A program made the position numbers and the translations under genes. A stretch of 45,643 nucleotides of DNA from an uncultured Clostridia bacterium. Its GTDB lineage: Bacteria > Bacillota > Clostridia > Christensenellales > Borkfalkiaceae. The notes under the pieces are model-generated. The model was not told the DNA's origin. It did not search any database and saw only the letters and a program-made list of their open reading frames with translations. Location of the stretch: NCBI GenBank assembly GCA_947587085.1, contig CANPXX010000006.1, positions 1 to 45,643 of the forward strand, given 5' to 3'. Every line of letters starts with the position of its first letter. The first letter of the stretch is position 1. Below are positions 16,350 to 27,044 of the stretch, in pieces.

Positions 16350-17852
16350 TTACGGCAATTTCAACTCGGAGAGATCTTTGGGCGGTACCTTGTGCGTCGA
16401 GTCTCGGACGAACCGCTTCACGGCGTCGGCGCCCCTCTCCGCGGGGATGTTCACGCCCGCCCCGCCGATACATCCGCCCGGGCAAGCCATCCCCTCGATC
16501 AGCGCCCCGTCGCACTTGCCGTGCCCCGCAAGGAGCAGTAATTTCTTGCATTCGCGGAGAGTCTCCGCATGTTCGACGCGCACTCGGGTCTCGGGATAGT
16601 GGGTGCGCACGCACGCCTCCACCGCGGCGGCGACCCCGCCCGCGACCGCATATCCCCTCCCCGCGCCCGTCGCATCGTGCAGAGGGTCCTCCCCGCATTC
16701 CTTCGGGTCGATGCCCTGCTCCTCGAAGATCGCGGAGAGTTCCTCGAAGGTGATCACGAAATCCACGTCGCTCCGCACGCTTCGGCGCATCGCCTCCAAC
16801 TTCTTCGCGGCGCATGGACCGATGAATACGACCCGCGCGGAAGGTCTCTCCCGCTTGATGGTGCGCGCCGTCGCCACCATGGGCGTGAGCGCGCTCGACA
16901 CGCGGTCGGCAAGTTCGGGGAATTGACGCTTCGCGAGCATGCTCCACGAGGGACAGCAGGAAGTTAGAAGAAAGGGAAGCTCGCCCGTTGCGACCTTCTC
17001 CGCATAGCATTTCGCCTCGGTCGCGGCGCTCACGTCCGCGCCAAGCGCCACCTCGTACACTTCCGCAAAGCCGAGCCGCTTCAACGCGCTCTTCATCTTC
17101 CACAGCGTCACCTCTTCGCCGAACTGTCCCACGATGGCGGGCGCGACCTCCGCGACGATCTCTCCCCCCTCTTGAAGCGCGCGGATGAGCTGGAAGATCT
17201 GCGATTTATCGGCGATGGCGCCGAACGGGCAGGTCACCATGCACTGTCCGCAGCCGACGCACTTCTCCGCGTCTATGACGGCGCGCCCGAGCCCGTCGCT
17301 CGAAACGGCGTCCACCCCGCACGCCGCGGCGCACGGGCGCCGACGGTGGACGATCGCCTCGTACGGGCAAGCCGCCTTGCACTTCCCGCAACGGATGCAC
17401 TTCGCGTCGTCGATGTGGGCGCGCCCGTCCTCCGCCACCGAGACGGCGTTCACGGGGCACGCCGAAATGCAGGAGCGCGCGAGGCACTTCATACATTGGT
17501 CGGAGACGATGAAGCGGTTCTCGTCGCACTTCTCGCAGGCGGAGGGAATGACCTGCACGAGCGGCGGTTCGTAGTACATCTCCGCCACATCGCTCGCGCG
17601 AAACCCGTCGGTGAGGCGGGCGGGCTCGTCCGACGGATTCAGCGACAATCCGAGCGACAGGCGGACGCGCTCGGCGACGACGGCGCGTTCACGGTACACG
17701 CTCTCGCGATACTGCGGAACGCCGTCGGGGGCGATCGCATAGGGAATCGCCTCCAAGGCTTCGCGCGCGCCGCGCCCTGCACGCGCGGCGCGCGCGACCT
17801 CGCGGAAGATGCGGCGCCGCAATTTGTTGATCTCGGTAGGCGATCCTCTCAT
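16350..17852 (-). CDS. Monomeric [FeFe] hydrogenase, probably group B
   Basis: A 500-residue cytoplasmic hydrogenase that evolves or takes up H2 with ferredoxin. The front half has several cysteine clusters for [4Fe-4S] centres (CMKCLARSCISACP, CIRCGKCKAACP, CVGCGQCMVTCP). The H-cluster signatures are TSCCPSW near residue 299, GPCAAKKLE near 346 and EGMACPGGCIGGAG near 457. The TSCCP form and the distinctive N-terminal cysteine pattern suggest group B, less studied than group A. The ATG at 17852 has GGAG upstream. It lies 76 bp after adhE on the same strand with a terminator between, so partial read-through may couple the two redox sinks. Maturases HydEFG are not in the window. Confidence 0.93.
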   Translation of the reverse strand: MRGSPTEINKLRRRIFREVARAARAGRGAREALEAIPYAIAPDGVPQYRESVYRERAVVAERVRLSLGLSLNPSDEPARLTDGFRASDVAEMYYEPPLVQVIPSACEKCDENRFIVSDQCMKCLARSCISACPVNAVSVAEDGRAHIDDAKCIRCGKCKAACPYEAIVHRRRPCAAACGVDAVSSDGLGRAVIDAEKCVGCGQCMVTCPFGAIADKSQIFQLIRALQEGGEIVAEVAPAIVGQFGEEVTLWKMKSALKRLGFAEVYEVALGADVSAATEAKCYAEKVATGELPFLLTSCCPSWSMLAKRQFPELADRVSSALTPMVATARTIKRERPSARVVFIGPCAAKKLEAMRRSVRSDVDFVITFEELSAIFEEQGIDPKECGEDPLHDATGAGRGYAVAGGVAAAVEACVRTHYPETRVRVEHAETLRECKKLLLLAGHGKCDGALIEGMACPGGCIGGAGVNIPAERGADAVKRFVRDSTHKVPPKDLSELKLP

Positions 17853-17863
17853 AGCTATCTCCG

Positions 17864-17892
17864 AAAAAACAGGAGGCGGGATTCCCCGCCTC
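17864..17892 (-). terminator. Terminator between adhE and the hydrogenase gene
   Basis: Stem GAGGCGGG/CCCGCCTC with a four-base loop; on the minus strand it is followed by CTGTTTTTT. It ends only about 12 nt before the hydrogenase ATG, within its ribosome-binding region. Confidence 0.7.
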
Positions 17893-17928
17893 TTTCTCTT
17901 TGGTAGCTCTTAAATTTTCTTTTGTAGC

Positions 17929-20541
17929 TTACTTTCTGCCGTAATACGCCCGAAGGTACATCTCTTTGATCTCCTTCATGAGCGGATAGCGGGGATTGGC
18001 GCCCGTGCACTGGTCGTCGAAGGCGTCCTCCGTCATGGCGTCGAGCTTCGCGAGGAACTCCTCCTCGGTCACCCTCCCGCGAAGCGCGTCCGCGATGGTC
18101 TCGGGCTGTTCGACCACCCGCTGTAATTCCTTGATCTTGAGGATGAGCGCCTCCACGAGCTCCTCGTCGTTCTTGCCCGTGAGCCCGATATAGCGGGCGA
18201 CATCGGCATAGCGCGCGCGGCACTGCGGATAGGCGTACTGCGGGAACGTCCCCATCTTGGCGGGCGCCTCCGCGCTGTTGAAGCGGATGACCTCTTCGAG
18301 CATGAGCGAATTCGCCATCCCGTGCGGGATATGGAAGTACGACCCGAGCTTGTGCGCCATGGAGTGGCACACGCCGAGGAAGGCGTTCGCGAACGCCATG
18401 CCCGCCATCGTCGCGGCGTTCGCCATGCGTTCGCGCGCCTCGGCGTCGTGCGCGCCCTTCTGGTAGGCGCGGGGCAGAAATTCGAAGATGAGGCGGATGG
18501 CTTCCTTCGCGATGCCGTTCGTGAAATCGGTCGCCATGACGGAGGCGATCGCCTCGAGCGCATGGCTGAGCGCGTCCACGCCCGAAGCGGACGTGAGACC
18601 TTTGGGGATGCTCATCATGAGGTCGGCGTCCACGATCGCGACGTTGGGCATGAGCTCATAGTCGGCAAGCGGATATTTCGTGCCCGTCTTTTCATCGGTG
18701 ATGACGGCGAAGGGCGTCACCTCCGAACCCGTGCCCGCCGTGGTGGGAATCGCCACGAAGAGCGCCTTGTCGCCCATGTGCGGGAAGGTGTACACGCGCT
18801 TGCGGATATCCGAGAAGCGCATCGCCATGTCCTCGAAGTTCACCTCGGGATGCTCGTACATCACCCACATGATCTTCGCCGCGTCCATGGGCGAACCGCC
18901 GCCGACGGCGATGATGACGTCGGGCGCGAAATCGCGCATCTGCTTGACGCCCTCGTTGGCGCAGGCGAGCGTGGGATCGGGCGCGACGTTGAAGAAGGTC
19001 GCGTGCGTGATCCCCTCTTCGTCGAGAATCTTCGTAACCTGCTTGGTAAAGCCGCTGTCGAAGAGGAATTTATCGGTGACGATGAACGCCTTCTTCCTGT
19101 GATAGACCTGCTCGCCGAGCTCTTTGAGCGCAACGCCGAGGCAGCCGCGCTTGAAATACACCTTCTCGGGTGCTCTGAACCAAAGCATATTTTCCTTCCT
19201 TTCCGCAACGGTTTTGATGTTGATGAGGTGTTTCACCCCGACGTTCTCGGAGACGGAGTTCCCGCCCCACGAGCCGCAGCCCAGCGTGAGCGACGGCTGG
19301 AATTTGAAGTTATAGAGATCGCCGATGCCGCCGTGCGACGAGGGCGTATTGATGACGATGCGGCAGGTCTTTAAGATCTTGCGGAAGTACTCGATCTTCT
19401 CCTGTCCCGTCTCCACGTTGACATAGAGCGCCGAAGTGTGCCCGAGCCCGCCGTCGCGGACGAGACGGTCCGCCTTGGCGACGGCGTCCTCGAAGGAAGC
19501 CGCCTTATACATGGCGAGCACGGGGGACAGCTTTTCGTGGGCGAACTCCTCGCTCGGATCCACGCTCTCCACTTCCCCGACGAGGACGCGCGTCTCCTCG
19601 GGAACGGAAAAGCCCGAGAGCTCCGCGATGCTCGCCGCCGACTGTCCCACGATGCGCGAATTGAGCGCGCCGTTGATGATGATGGTCTTGCGGACGAGGT
19701 CGGTCTCCGCGGGCGAGAGGATATACGCGCCGCGCGCCTTCATCTCCTTTTTGAAGGCGTTATAGATATCTTTGAGGACGATGACGGACTGCTCCGAGGC
19801 GCAGATCATGCCGTTGTCGAAGGTCTTGGAGTGCAGGATGGAGGAAGCGGCGAGACGGATATCCGCCGAGCTGTCGATGACGGCGGGCGTATTGCCCGCT
19901 CCCACGCCGAGCGCGGGCTTGCCGCTCGAATACGCCGCCTGCACCATACCGGGACCGCCCGTCGCTAAAATCATATCCGCCTCCCGCATGATCATTCCCG
20001 AGAGCGGGACGGTGGGCTGGTCGATCCAGCCGATGATATCCTCGGGCGCGCCCGCCGCGACCGCGGCTTCCAGAATGATCTTCGCCGCCGCGATGGTGCT
20101 CGCCTTGGCGCGCGGGTGCGGCGAAATGATGAGCCCGTTGCGCGTCTTTAAGCAGATGAGGCACTTGAAGATGGCGGTAGACGTGGGATTGGTGGTGGGA
20201 ATGATCGCCGCCAGAACACCGATGGGTTCGGCGATGCGGGTGATTCCGAAGCCCTCGTCCCGCTCGATCACGCCGCAGGTGCGGGTGTGTTTATAGGCGT
20301 TGTAGATGTATTCGGAGGCATAGTGGTTCTTGATCACTTTGTCCTCCACGATTCCCATGCCCGTCTCCTCCACCGCCATCTTTGCGAGCGGAATGCGCAT
20401 CTTGTTGGCGGCGAGCGCGGCGCGGTAGAAAATTTCGTCCACCTGTTCCTGTGTATAGGTGGAGAATTTCTCCTGCGCGGCACGCACTCTGCGGAGCAGT
20501 TTTTCGAGCGAATCCTCGTCGTTCACGATGAAGTCCCTCAT
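17929..20541 (-). CDS. adhE: Bifunctional acetaldehyde-CoA / alcohol dehydrogenase
   Basis: An 870-residue fusion enzyme reducing acetyl-CoA to ethanol with two NADH. The first half is the CoA-acylating aldehyde dehydrogenase, with the nucleophile Cys in GMICASEQSVIV. The second half is an iron alcohol dehydrogenase with GGGSPMDAAK and the metal-binding DALSHALEAIAS and CHSMAHKLGSYFHIPHG. The start ATG at 20541 has GGGAGGTT upstream; the track's 20 extra codons cover the promoter. A TTGACA-17-TATGAT promoter is at 20573-20601. No Rex-type TTGTTA...TAACAA palindrome was found there. Confidence 0.97.
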   Translation of the reverse strand: MRDFIVNDEDSLEKLLRRVRAAQEKFSTYTQEQVDEIFYRAALAANKMRIPLAKMAVEETGMGIVEDKVIKNHYASEYIYNAYKHTRTCGVIERDEGFGITRIAEPIGVLAAIIPTTNPTSTAIFKCLICLKTRNGLIISPHPRAKASTIAAAKIILEAAVAAGAPEDIIGWIDQPTVPLSGMIMREADMILATGGPGMVQAAYSSGKPALGVGAGNTPAVIDSSADIRLAASSILHSKTFDNGMICASEQSVIVLKDIYNAFKKEMKARGAYILSPAETDLVRKTIIINGALNSRIVGQSAASIAELSGFSVPEETRVLVGEVESVDPSEEFAHEKLSPVLAMYKAASFEDAVAKADRLVRDGGLGHTSALYVNVETGQEKIEYFRKILKTCRIVINTPSSHGGIGDLYNFKFQPSLTLGCGSWGGNSVSENVGVKHLINIKTVAERKENMLWFRAPEKVYFKRGCLGVALKELGEQVYHRKKAFIVTDKFLFDSGFTKQVTKILDEEGITHATFFNVAPDPTLACANEGVKQMRDFAPDVIIAVGGGSPMDAAKIMWVMYEHPEVNFEDMAMRFSDIRKRVYTFPHMGDKALFVAIPTTAGTGSEVTPFAVITDEKTGTKYPLADYELMPNVAIVDADLMMSIPKGLTSASGVDALSHALEAIASVMATDFTNGIAKEAIRLIFEFLPRAYQKGAHDAEARERMANAATMAGMAFANAFLGVCHSMAHKLGSYFHIPHGMANSLMLEEVIRFNSAEAPAKMGTFPQYAYPQCRARYADVARYIGLTGKNDEELVEALILKIKELQRVVEQPETIADALRGRVTEEEFLAKLDAMTEDAFDDQCTGANPRYPLMKEIKEMYLRAYYGRK

Positions 20542-20572
20542 AGCAACCTCCCTATCCGAGCTTTCTCTTTTT

Positions 20573-20601
20573 ATCATACCAAATTTTGCCAGAATTGTCA
20601 A
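20573..20601 (-). promoter_or_regulatory. adhE promoter
   Basis: TTGACA, 17-nt spacer, TATGAT on the minus strand, with the start site near 20566 and a leader of about 25 nt. Confidence 0.85.
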
Positions 20602-20640
20602 CGTTCAAACATAAGAAAGTGAGAATTTCCCTATATGCGG

Positions 20641-20670
20641 AAAAGTCCGACCGTACGCGGTCGGACTTTT
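20641..20670. terminator. valS terminator (bidirectional form)
   Basis: A perfect 13-pair stem AAAAGTCCGACCG/CGGTCGGACTTTT with a four-base loop, 8 nt beyond the valS stop. Confidence 0.92.
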
Positions 20671-20678
20671 CCATATTA

Positions 20679-23303
<2,625 letters not shown>

Positions 23304-23332
23304 ACGTCAGACCTCAACGTCGGTTCTGCACA

Positions 23333-23361
23333 ATTATACCGCATTCCGTTGACGTTGTCAA
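23333..23361 (-). promoter_or_regulatory. valS promoter
   Basis: TTGACA, 17-nt spacer, TATAAT on the minus strand; start site near 23326. It lies in the 110-bp region divergent from the ABC importer operon. Confidence 0.85.
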
Positions 23362-23413
23362 TTATTCCGCGCCGCACATACACTATATTATCCTCATTTT
23401 ACGGAGCATTTTT

Positions 23414-24409
23414 ATGAAAAAAATCATGGCAATCCTCGGAGCGGCGGTATTCGCCCTCCTTCCCCTCTCCGCATGCGGAGAGAAAGACGGTCTTACGACC
23501 GTGAAACTCAACGAAGTGACCCACTCCATCTTCTATGCGCCTCTGTATCTTGCAGACAGTCTCGGCTTTTTCGAGGAAGAGGGCATCAAGATCGAACTGA
23601 CCAACGGCGGCGGCGCCGACGCCGTGATGGCGTCCGTCCTGTCGGGCGATGCCGACATCGGCTTCTGCGGACCCGAAGCCGCCATCTATGTCCAACTCGG
23701 CGGCTCGCAGGACGTCCCCACCGTGTTCGGACAGCTCACCAAGCGCGACGGTTCCTTCCTCGTCTCCCGCAAGGAGGAGCCGAACTTCAAGTGGACCGAC
23801 CTCAAAGGCAAAGAGATTCTCGCGGGGCGCCGCGGCGGCGTTCCCGCCATGACCTTCGAATACGTCCTCCGCGAAAACGGCTTGACGGACGACGACATCA
23901 ACCTCAACTTCGACGTCGCTTTCAACCTCATGACGAGCGCCTTCGAAGCGGGGACCGCGGACTACTGCACCATGTTCGAACCCGTTGCCTCCGAATACGA
24001 AGCGGCGGGCAAGGGCTATGTGGTGGCGGCGGTCGGAGAGGCGAGCGGCGAAGTCCCCTACACGAGCTTCCTCGCAAAGCGCTCGTGGATCGACGGGCAC
24101 AAGGACGTCGTGCGGGGCTTCCTGCGCGCGATGCTCCGCGCGGTCGAATATGCGGAGACGCAGGAGCCCGACGAGATCGCGACCCATCTCTATCAGGCGT
24201 TCCCCTCCACCTCGTATGCCTCCATCTCCACGAGCATACGAAGTTATCGGAAGATCGACGCGTGGGTGAGCGATATGGCAATGACGGAAGCGAGCTTCGA
24301 CCGCTTGCAGACCATCATCGAGCGGGCGGGAGAACTCCCCGCGCGCGTGCCCTTCTCCTCCATCGTGGACAACAGCTATGTAAAGGAAGTGTACGCGGAC
24401 CTCGCGTGA
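23414..24409 (+). CDS. ABC importer substrate-binding lipoprotein (NMT1/SsuA/ThiY-like)
   Basis: A 331-residue binding protein. Residues 1-21 are a lipoprotein signal ending LPLSAC, so Cys21 should be lipidated. The mature protein has the NMT1/SsuA features: FYAPLYLADSLGFFEEEGIKIE, the GGGADAVMASVLSGDADIGF loop, and an aromatic-rich cleft. Relatives bind sulfonates, taurine, nitrate or thiamine precursors; no thiamine, sulfur or nitrogen gene or riboswitch lies nearby to settle the ligand. GGAG precedes the ATG. It is the first gene of a three-gene operon. Confidence 0.9.
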   Translation: MKKIMAILGAAVFALLPLSACGEKDGLTTVKLNEVTHSIFYAPLYLADSLGFFEEEGIKIELTNGGGADAVMASVLSGDADIGFCGPEAAIYVQLGGSQDVPTVFGQLTKRDGSFLVSRKEEPNFKWTDLKGKEILAGRRGGVPAMTFEYVLRENGLTDDDINLNFDVAFNLMTSAFEAGTADYCTMFEPVASEYEAAGKGYVVAAVGEASGEVPYTSFLAKRSWIDGHKDVVRGFLRAMLRAVEYAETQEPDEIATHLYQAFPSTSYASISTSIRSYRKIDAWVSDMAMTEASFDRLQTIIERAGELPARVPFSSIVDNSYVKEVYADLA

Positions 24410-24445
24410 GCTTCCCCTCTATCCGAAAGAAACGGGGGCATACAG

Positions 24446-25180
24446 ATGAAACAGGAAATGTTGCGCTTTACGGACGTCAAACTCACCTATCACACCGTGC
24501 ACGGCGAGACAACGGCGGCGGAAGGGCTCTCCTTCTCCGTCGGGGAGGGAGAATTCGTCGCCGTCATCGGACCGTCCGGGTGCGGCAAGACGACCCTCCT
24601 CTCCCTCGCGGCGGGGCTTCTCAAACCCTCCGAAGGGAAGGTAGAGCGCCACGGGAGTTGCGGCTATATGCTGCAAAAAGACGAACTGTTCCCATGGCGC
24701 ACCATTGAAAAAAATCTCTTTCTGCCCCTTGAGATCAAGCGGCAGAACACCAAGGAAAACCGCGAACGCGCCCGTGAGCTCGCGGTCAAATACGGGCTCG
24801 GAGAGTTCTTGCAGAGCTATCCCGCCCAACTCTCGGGCGGAATGCGCCAGCGGGCGGCGCTCATCCGCACGCTCGCGACCGACCCCGATCTCCTCCTCCT
24901 CGACGAGCCCTTCTCGGCGCTCGACTATCAGACGCGGCTCAACGTGACGGAGGACGTCTCGCACATCATCCGAAGCGAGGGCAAGACGGCGCTCCTCATC
25001 ACGCACGACATCTCCGAAGCGCTCTCCCTCGCCGACCGCGTGCTCGTTCTGACAAAGCGCCCCGCGCGGGTCGCGCACACGCACGAGCTCGATTTCGGGG
25101 GGAAAGAACCGCTCAAACGGCGCGAGGCGGCGGACTTTTCGGGCTGGTTCGAACTGCTCTGGAAGGAGTTGAACGCATGA
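24446..25180 (+). CDS. ABC importer ATP-binding protein (SsuB/TauB/ThiZ-like)
   Basis: A 244-residue ATPase of the same importer. It has Walker A GPSGCGKTT, the Q-loop in YMLQKDELFPWRT, the signature LSGGMRQR, Walker B LLLLDEPFSALD and the switch His in LITHDISEA. The length and the PWRT after the Q-loop are typical of the nitrate/sulfonate/taurine group. It starts 36 nt after the binding-protein gene and overlaps the permease gene by four bases (ATGA). Confidence 0.95.
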   Translation: MKQEMLRFTDVKLTYHTVHGETTAAEGLSFSVGEGEFVAVIGPSGCGKTTLLSLAAGLLKPSEGKVERHGSCGYMLQKDELFPWRTIEKNLFLPLEIKRQNTKENRERARELAVKYGLGEFLQSYPAQLSGGMRQRAALIRTLATDPDLLLLDEPFSALDYQTRLNVTEDVSHIIRSEGKTALLITHDISEALSLADRVLVLTKRPARVAHTHELDFGGKEPLKRREAADFSGWFELLWKELNA

Positions 25181-25986
25181 AACACCAAAGCTATTCGCGC
25201 GAACATGCGCAATTTTTGAAAAAACGCAAACGCAATCTCGTCCTCGTATGGGGATTCCGCGTCGGACTGCTCGCCCTCCTCTTGGGAGCGTGGGAGCTCG
25301 TCACCGCGGTGGGATGGGCGGACCCCTTCATTTTGAGCTCTCCCTCGCGCATCTGCAAGACGATCGCTTCCCTTTATCGCGACGGCACCCTCTTCTATCA
25401 CATCGGCGTGACGCTCGGGGAGACCGTCCTCGGCTTTGTCATCGCCGTGGCGATCGGGTGCGGCGTCGCCCTCGCTCTTTGGTGGAGCGACACCCTCCGC
25501 CGCGTCCTCGAACCTTACATCGTGGTGCTCAACGCCCTCCCCAAGATCGCGTTGGGACCGCTCATCATCATCTGGTTCGGCACGGGCAGCCGCGCGATCG
25601 TGTTTATGACGGTGCTCGTCGGCGTGATCGTCGCCATCCTGCACATGCTGAACGCCTTCATCGCGACGGACGAAAACAAGATCTTACTTCTCCGCTCGAT
25701 GGGCGCGACCAAGCCGCAGATTCTTCGGAAGCTCGTGATTCCTTCGTCGCTTGCGTCCTTCATCTCCATGTTGAAGGTCGCGGTCGGCATGGCGTGGATC
25801 GGCTCCATCATGGGCGAATACATCGTCTCCAAGGCGGGTCTCGGATATCTCATCGTGTACGGCGGTCAGGTGTTCCGCCTCGACCTCGTGATGAGCGCCA
25901 CCTGCGTGCTGTGCCTGCTCGCCGCGGGCATGTACTTCCTCGTCGTGCTTCTTGAAAAGTTGCTCGTGAAGAATGCAAAGAACTGA
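25177..25986 (+). CDS. ABC importer permease (SsuC/TauC/ThiX-like)
   Basis: A 269-residue inner-membrane permease with about six hydrophobic segments. The coupling helix motif is RSMGATKPQILRKLVIPSSLASF (EAA loop). AWELVTAVGWADPFILSSPS at the N-terminus is typical of this permease group. The last 303 bp lie opposite the ORF of the convergent membrane protein gene. The stop TGA is at 25984-25986 with no terminator immediately after it. Confidence 0.94.
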   Translation: MKHQSYSREHAQFLKKRKRNLVLVWGFRVGLLALLLGAWELVTAVGWADPFILSSPSRICKTIASLYRDGTLFYHIGVTLGETVLGFVIAVAIGCGVALALWWSDTLRRVLEPYIVVLNALPKIALGPLIIIWFGTGSRAIVFMTVLVGVIVAILHMLNAFIATDENKILLLRSMGATKPQILRKLVIPSSLASFISMLKVAVGMAWIGSIMGEYIVSKAGLGYLIVYGGQVFRLDLVMSATCVLCLLAAGMYFLVVLLEKLLVKNAKN

Positions 25987-26904
25987 AAATGCAAGTCCGA
26001 CCGCTCCTTCGATGGGATAAAAGACGGCTATGATGCCGCCCAACCCCATGCGGGAGAGCAGAAACGCCGCGAAGAGCACGCTGCCCTTCGCGGCAATTTT
26101 TTTGCCTCGCCCCTCCAACCCGTCGCACACGCGAAGCAGCGGATAGAGAGACGCCGCCAGCGAAGTGAGAATGGCGAGCGCAACGGCGGCGGAGAAGAGC
26201 ACGCCGCCCCGCATCACATATAAAAAGGGCATCTCGGCGGTGAGCGCCCCCGTCCCCTCCCGATATATGCACCCCAAGATGACGAGCGCGCTCGCGGCGA
26301 CCACGCTCCCCGCAAGGGCGGAGGCGGCGAAGGGACGCTTCATCTGCACGCCTGCGTCCATGAGCACGGGCGCCATCAGAAAGGCGTTCATCGCGGCATA
26401 GAGCAATCCGCCCGCCGCGCCCACGCCGAAGCAGGGAAGGGCGGCGTGGAAGAAGCTCTTCTCCCCGCGTCCCGCATACCCCACAAAGCACAGGAGCACG
26501 GGCACCAGAGCGGCATTGAGCGCCGCGACCCCCTTCGTCCCCCGCGTCAGCACGGCGGCGGTCAGCGCCAGCGCAAGGCAGGAGAGGAGCGGCTTCAAAT
26601 CGGGGAGCAGGCTGTCCAATCCCGCGAGCATGCCCGCCGTCGGAATCAGCGCACTGCACAAGAGCACCGCCCGCACCGCGCCCGCGCCGCGCCCGAAGAG
26701 CGCGCGGATCGCGCCGTCCGCTCCGCCGTGGCGCTTCCCGAGCGTCAGAAACAGGGCACACAGGAGCGCGAACGCGAGCGCCGAAAGGAGCACGGGAAAG
26801 AAAAACGCCTCCGAACGGAAGAAGCGCACGAGCTCCGCCCCCGATATAAATCCCGCGCCGATCGCCCCTCCCACGATGAACAGCGCGCCGCGAATGGTTC
26901 CCAT
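25684..26904 (-). CDS. Polytopic membrane protein (YkvI-like), 3' end running antisense into the ABC permease gene
   Basis: A 406-codon ORF. Residues 1 to about 315 are a hydrophobic, roughly ten-helix transporter-like protein beginning GTIRGALFIVGGAIGAGFISGAE, resembling the YkvI/GerAB-like amino-acid transporter set. The expected last helix is GAVGLAFSVLCILHEQLF, after which residues 317-406 become hydrophilic and rich in His, Glu and Arg, as expected for antisense of the permease gene. So the natural stop appears lost, and the ORF continues 303 bp into 25684-25986. The N-terminal assignment is good; the true C-terminus is uncertain (a recombination junction or an assembly artefact could explain it). 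The substrate is unknown. Confidence 0.6.
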   Translation of the reverse strand: MGTIRGALFIVGGAIGAGFISGAELVRFFRSEAFFFPVLLSALAFALLCALFLTLGKRHGGADGAIRALFGRGAGAVRAVLLCSALIPTAGMLAGLDSLLPDLKPLLSCLALALTAAVLTRGTKGVAALNAALVPVLLCFVGYAGRGEKSFFHAALPCFGVGAAGGLLYAAMNAFLMAPVLMDAGVQMKRPFAASALAGSVVAASALVILGCIYREGTGALTAEMPFLYVMRGGVLFSAAVALAILTSLAASLYPLLRVCDGLEGRGKKIAAKGSVLFAAFLLSRMGLGGIIAVFYPIEGAVGLAFSVLCILHEQLFKKHDEEVHARGEQAQHAGGAHHEVEAEHLTAVHDEISETRLGDDVFAHDGADPRHADRDLQHGDEGRKRRRNHELPKNLRLGRAHRAEK

Positions 26905-26964
26905 CGGGGCATTTTACGAAATTTTTCGTCGGATTATGAAAAAAATTCCAAAATTTTTCTAAAA

Positions 26965-26984
26965 TTATGTCACACATAGTACTT
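26965..26984 (-). repeat. Dyad element copy c, upstream of the PadR promoter
   Basis: The minus strand reads AAGTACTATG-TGTGA-CATAA; the core TATGT-CAC-ACATA is a perfect inverted repeat. It lies 6 bp upstream of the padR -35 box and 61 nt ahead of the divergent membrane protein gene. Confidence 0.7.
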
Positions 26985-26990
26985 CAACTA

Positions 26991-27019
26991 TTGACAAAAT
27001 CCGCGAAATATTCTATAAT
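26991..27019 (+). promoter_or_regulatory. Promoter of the PadR-coiled-coil-membrane gene
   Basis: Perfect TTGACA, 17-nt spacer, TATAAT, followed by AGGAGG eight nt before the ATG at 27045. Confidence 0.9.
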
Positions 27020-27044
27020 ATGGAAAACAAAGGAGGAACGGTGT

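Noticed and set aside
20542-20640. Rex operator upstream of adhE
   Set aside because: No TTGTTA-N6-TAACAA-like palindrome was found near the promoter.
23304-23413. T-box for valS or thiamine riboswitch for the importer
   Set aside because: The 110-bp divergent region holds both promoters and is too short; no T-box or THI-box sequence is present.
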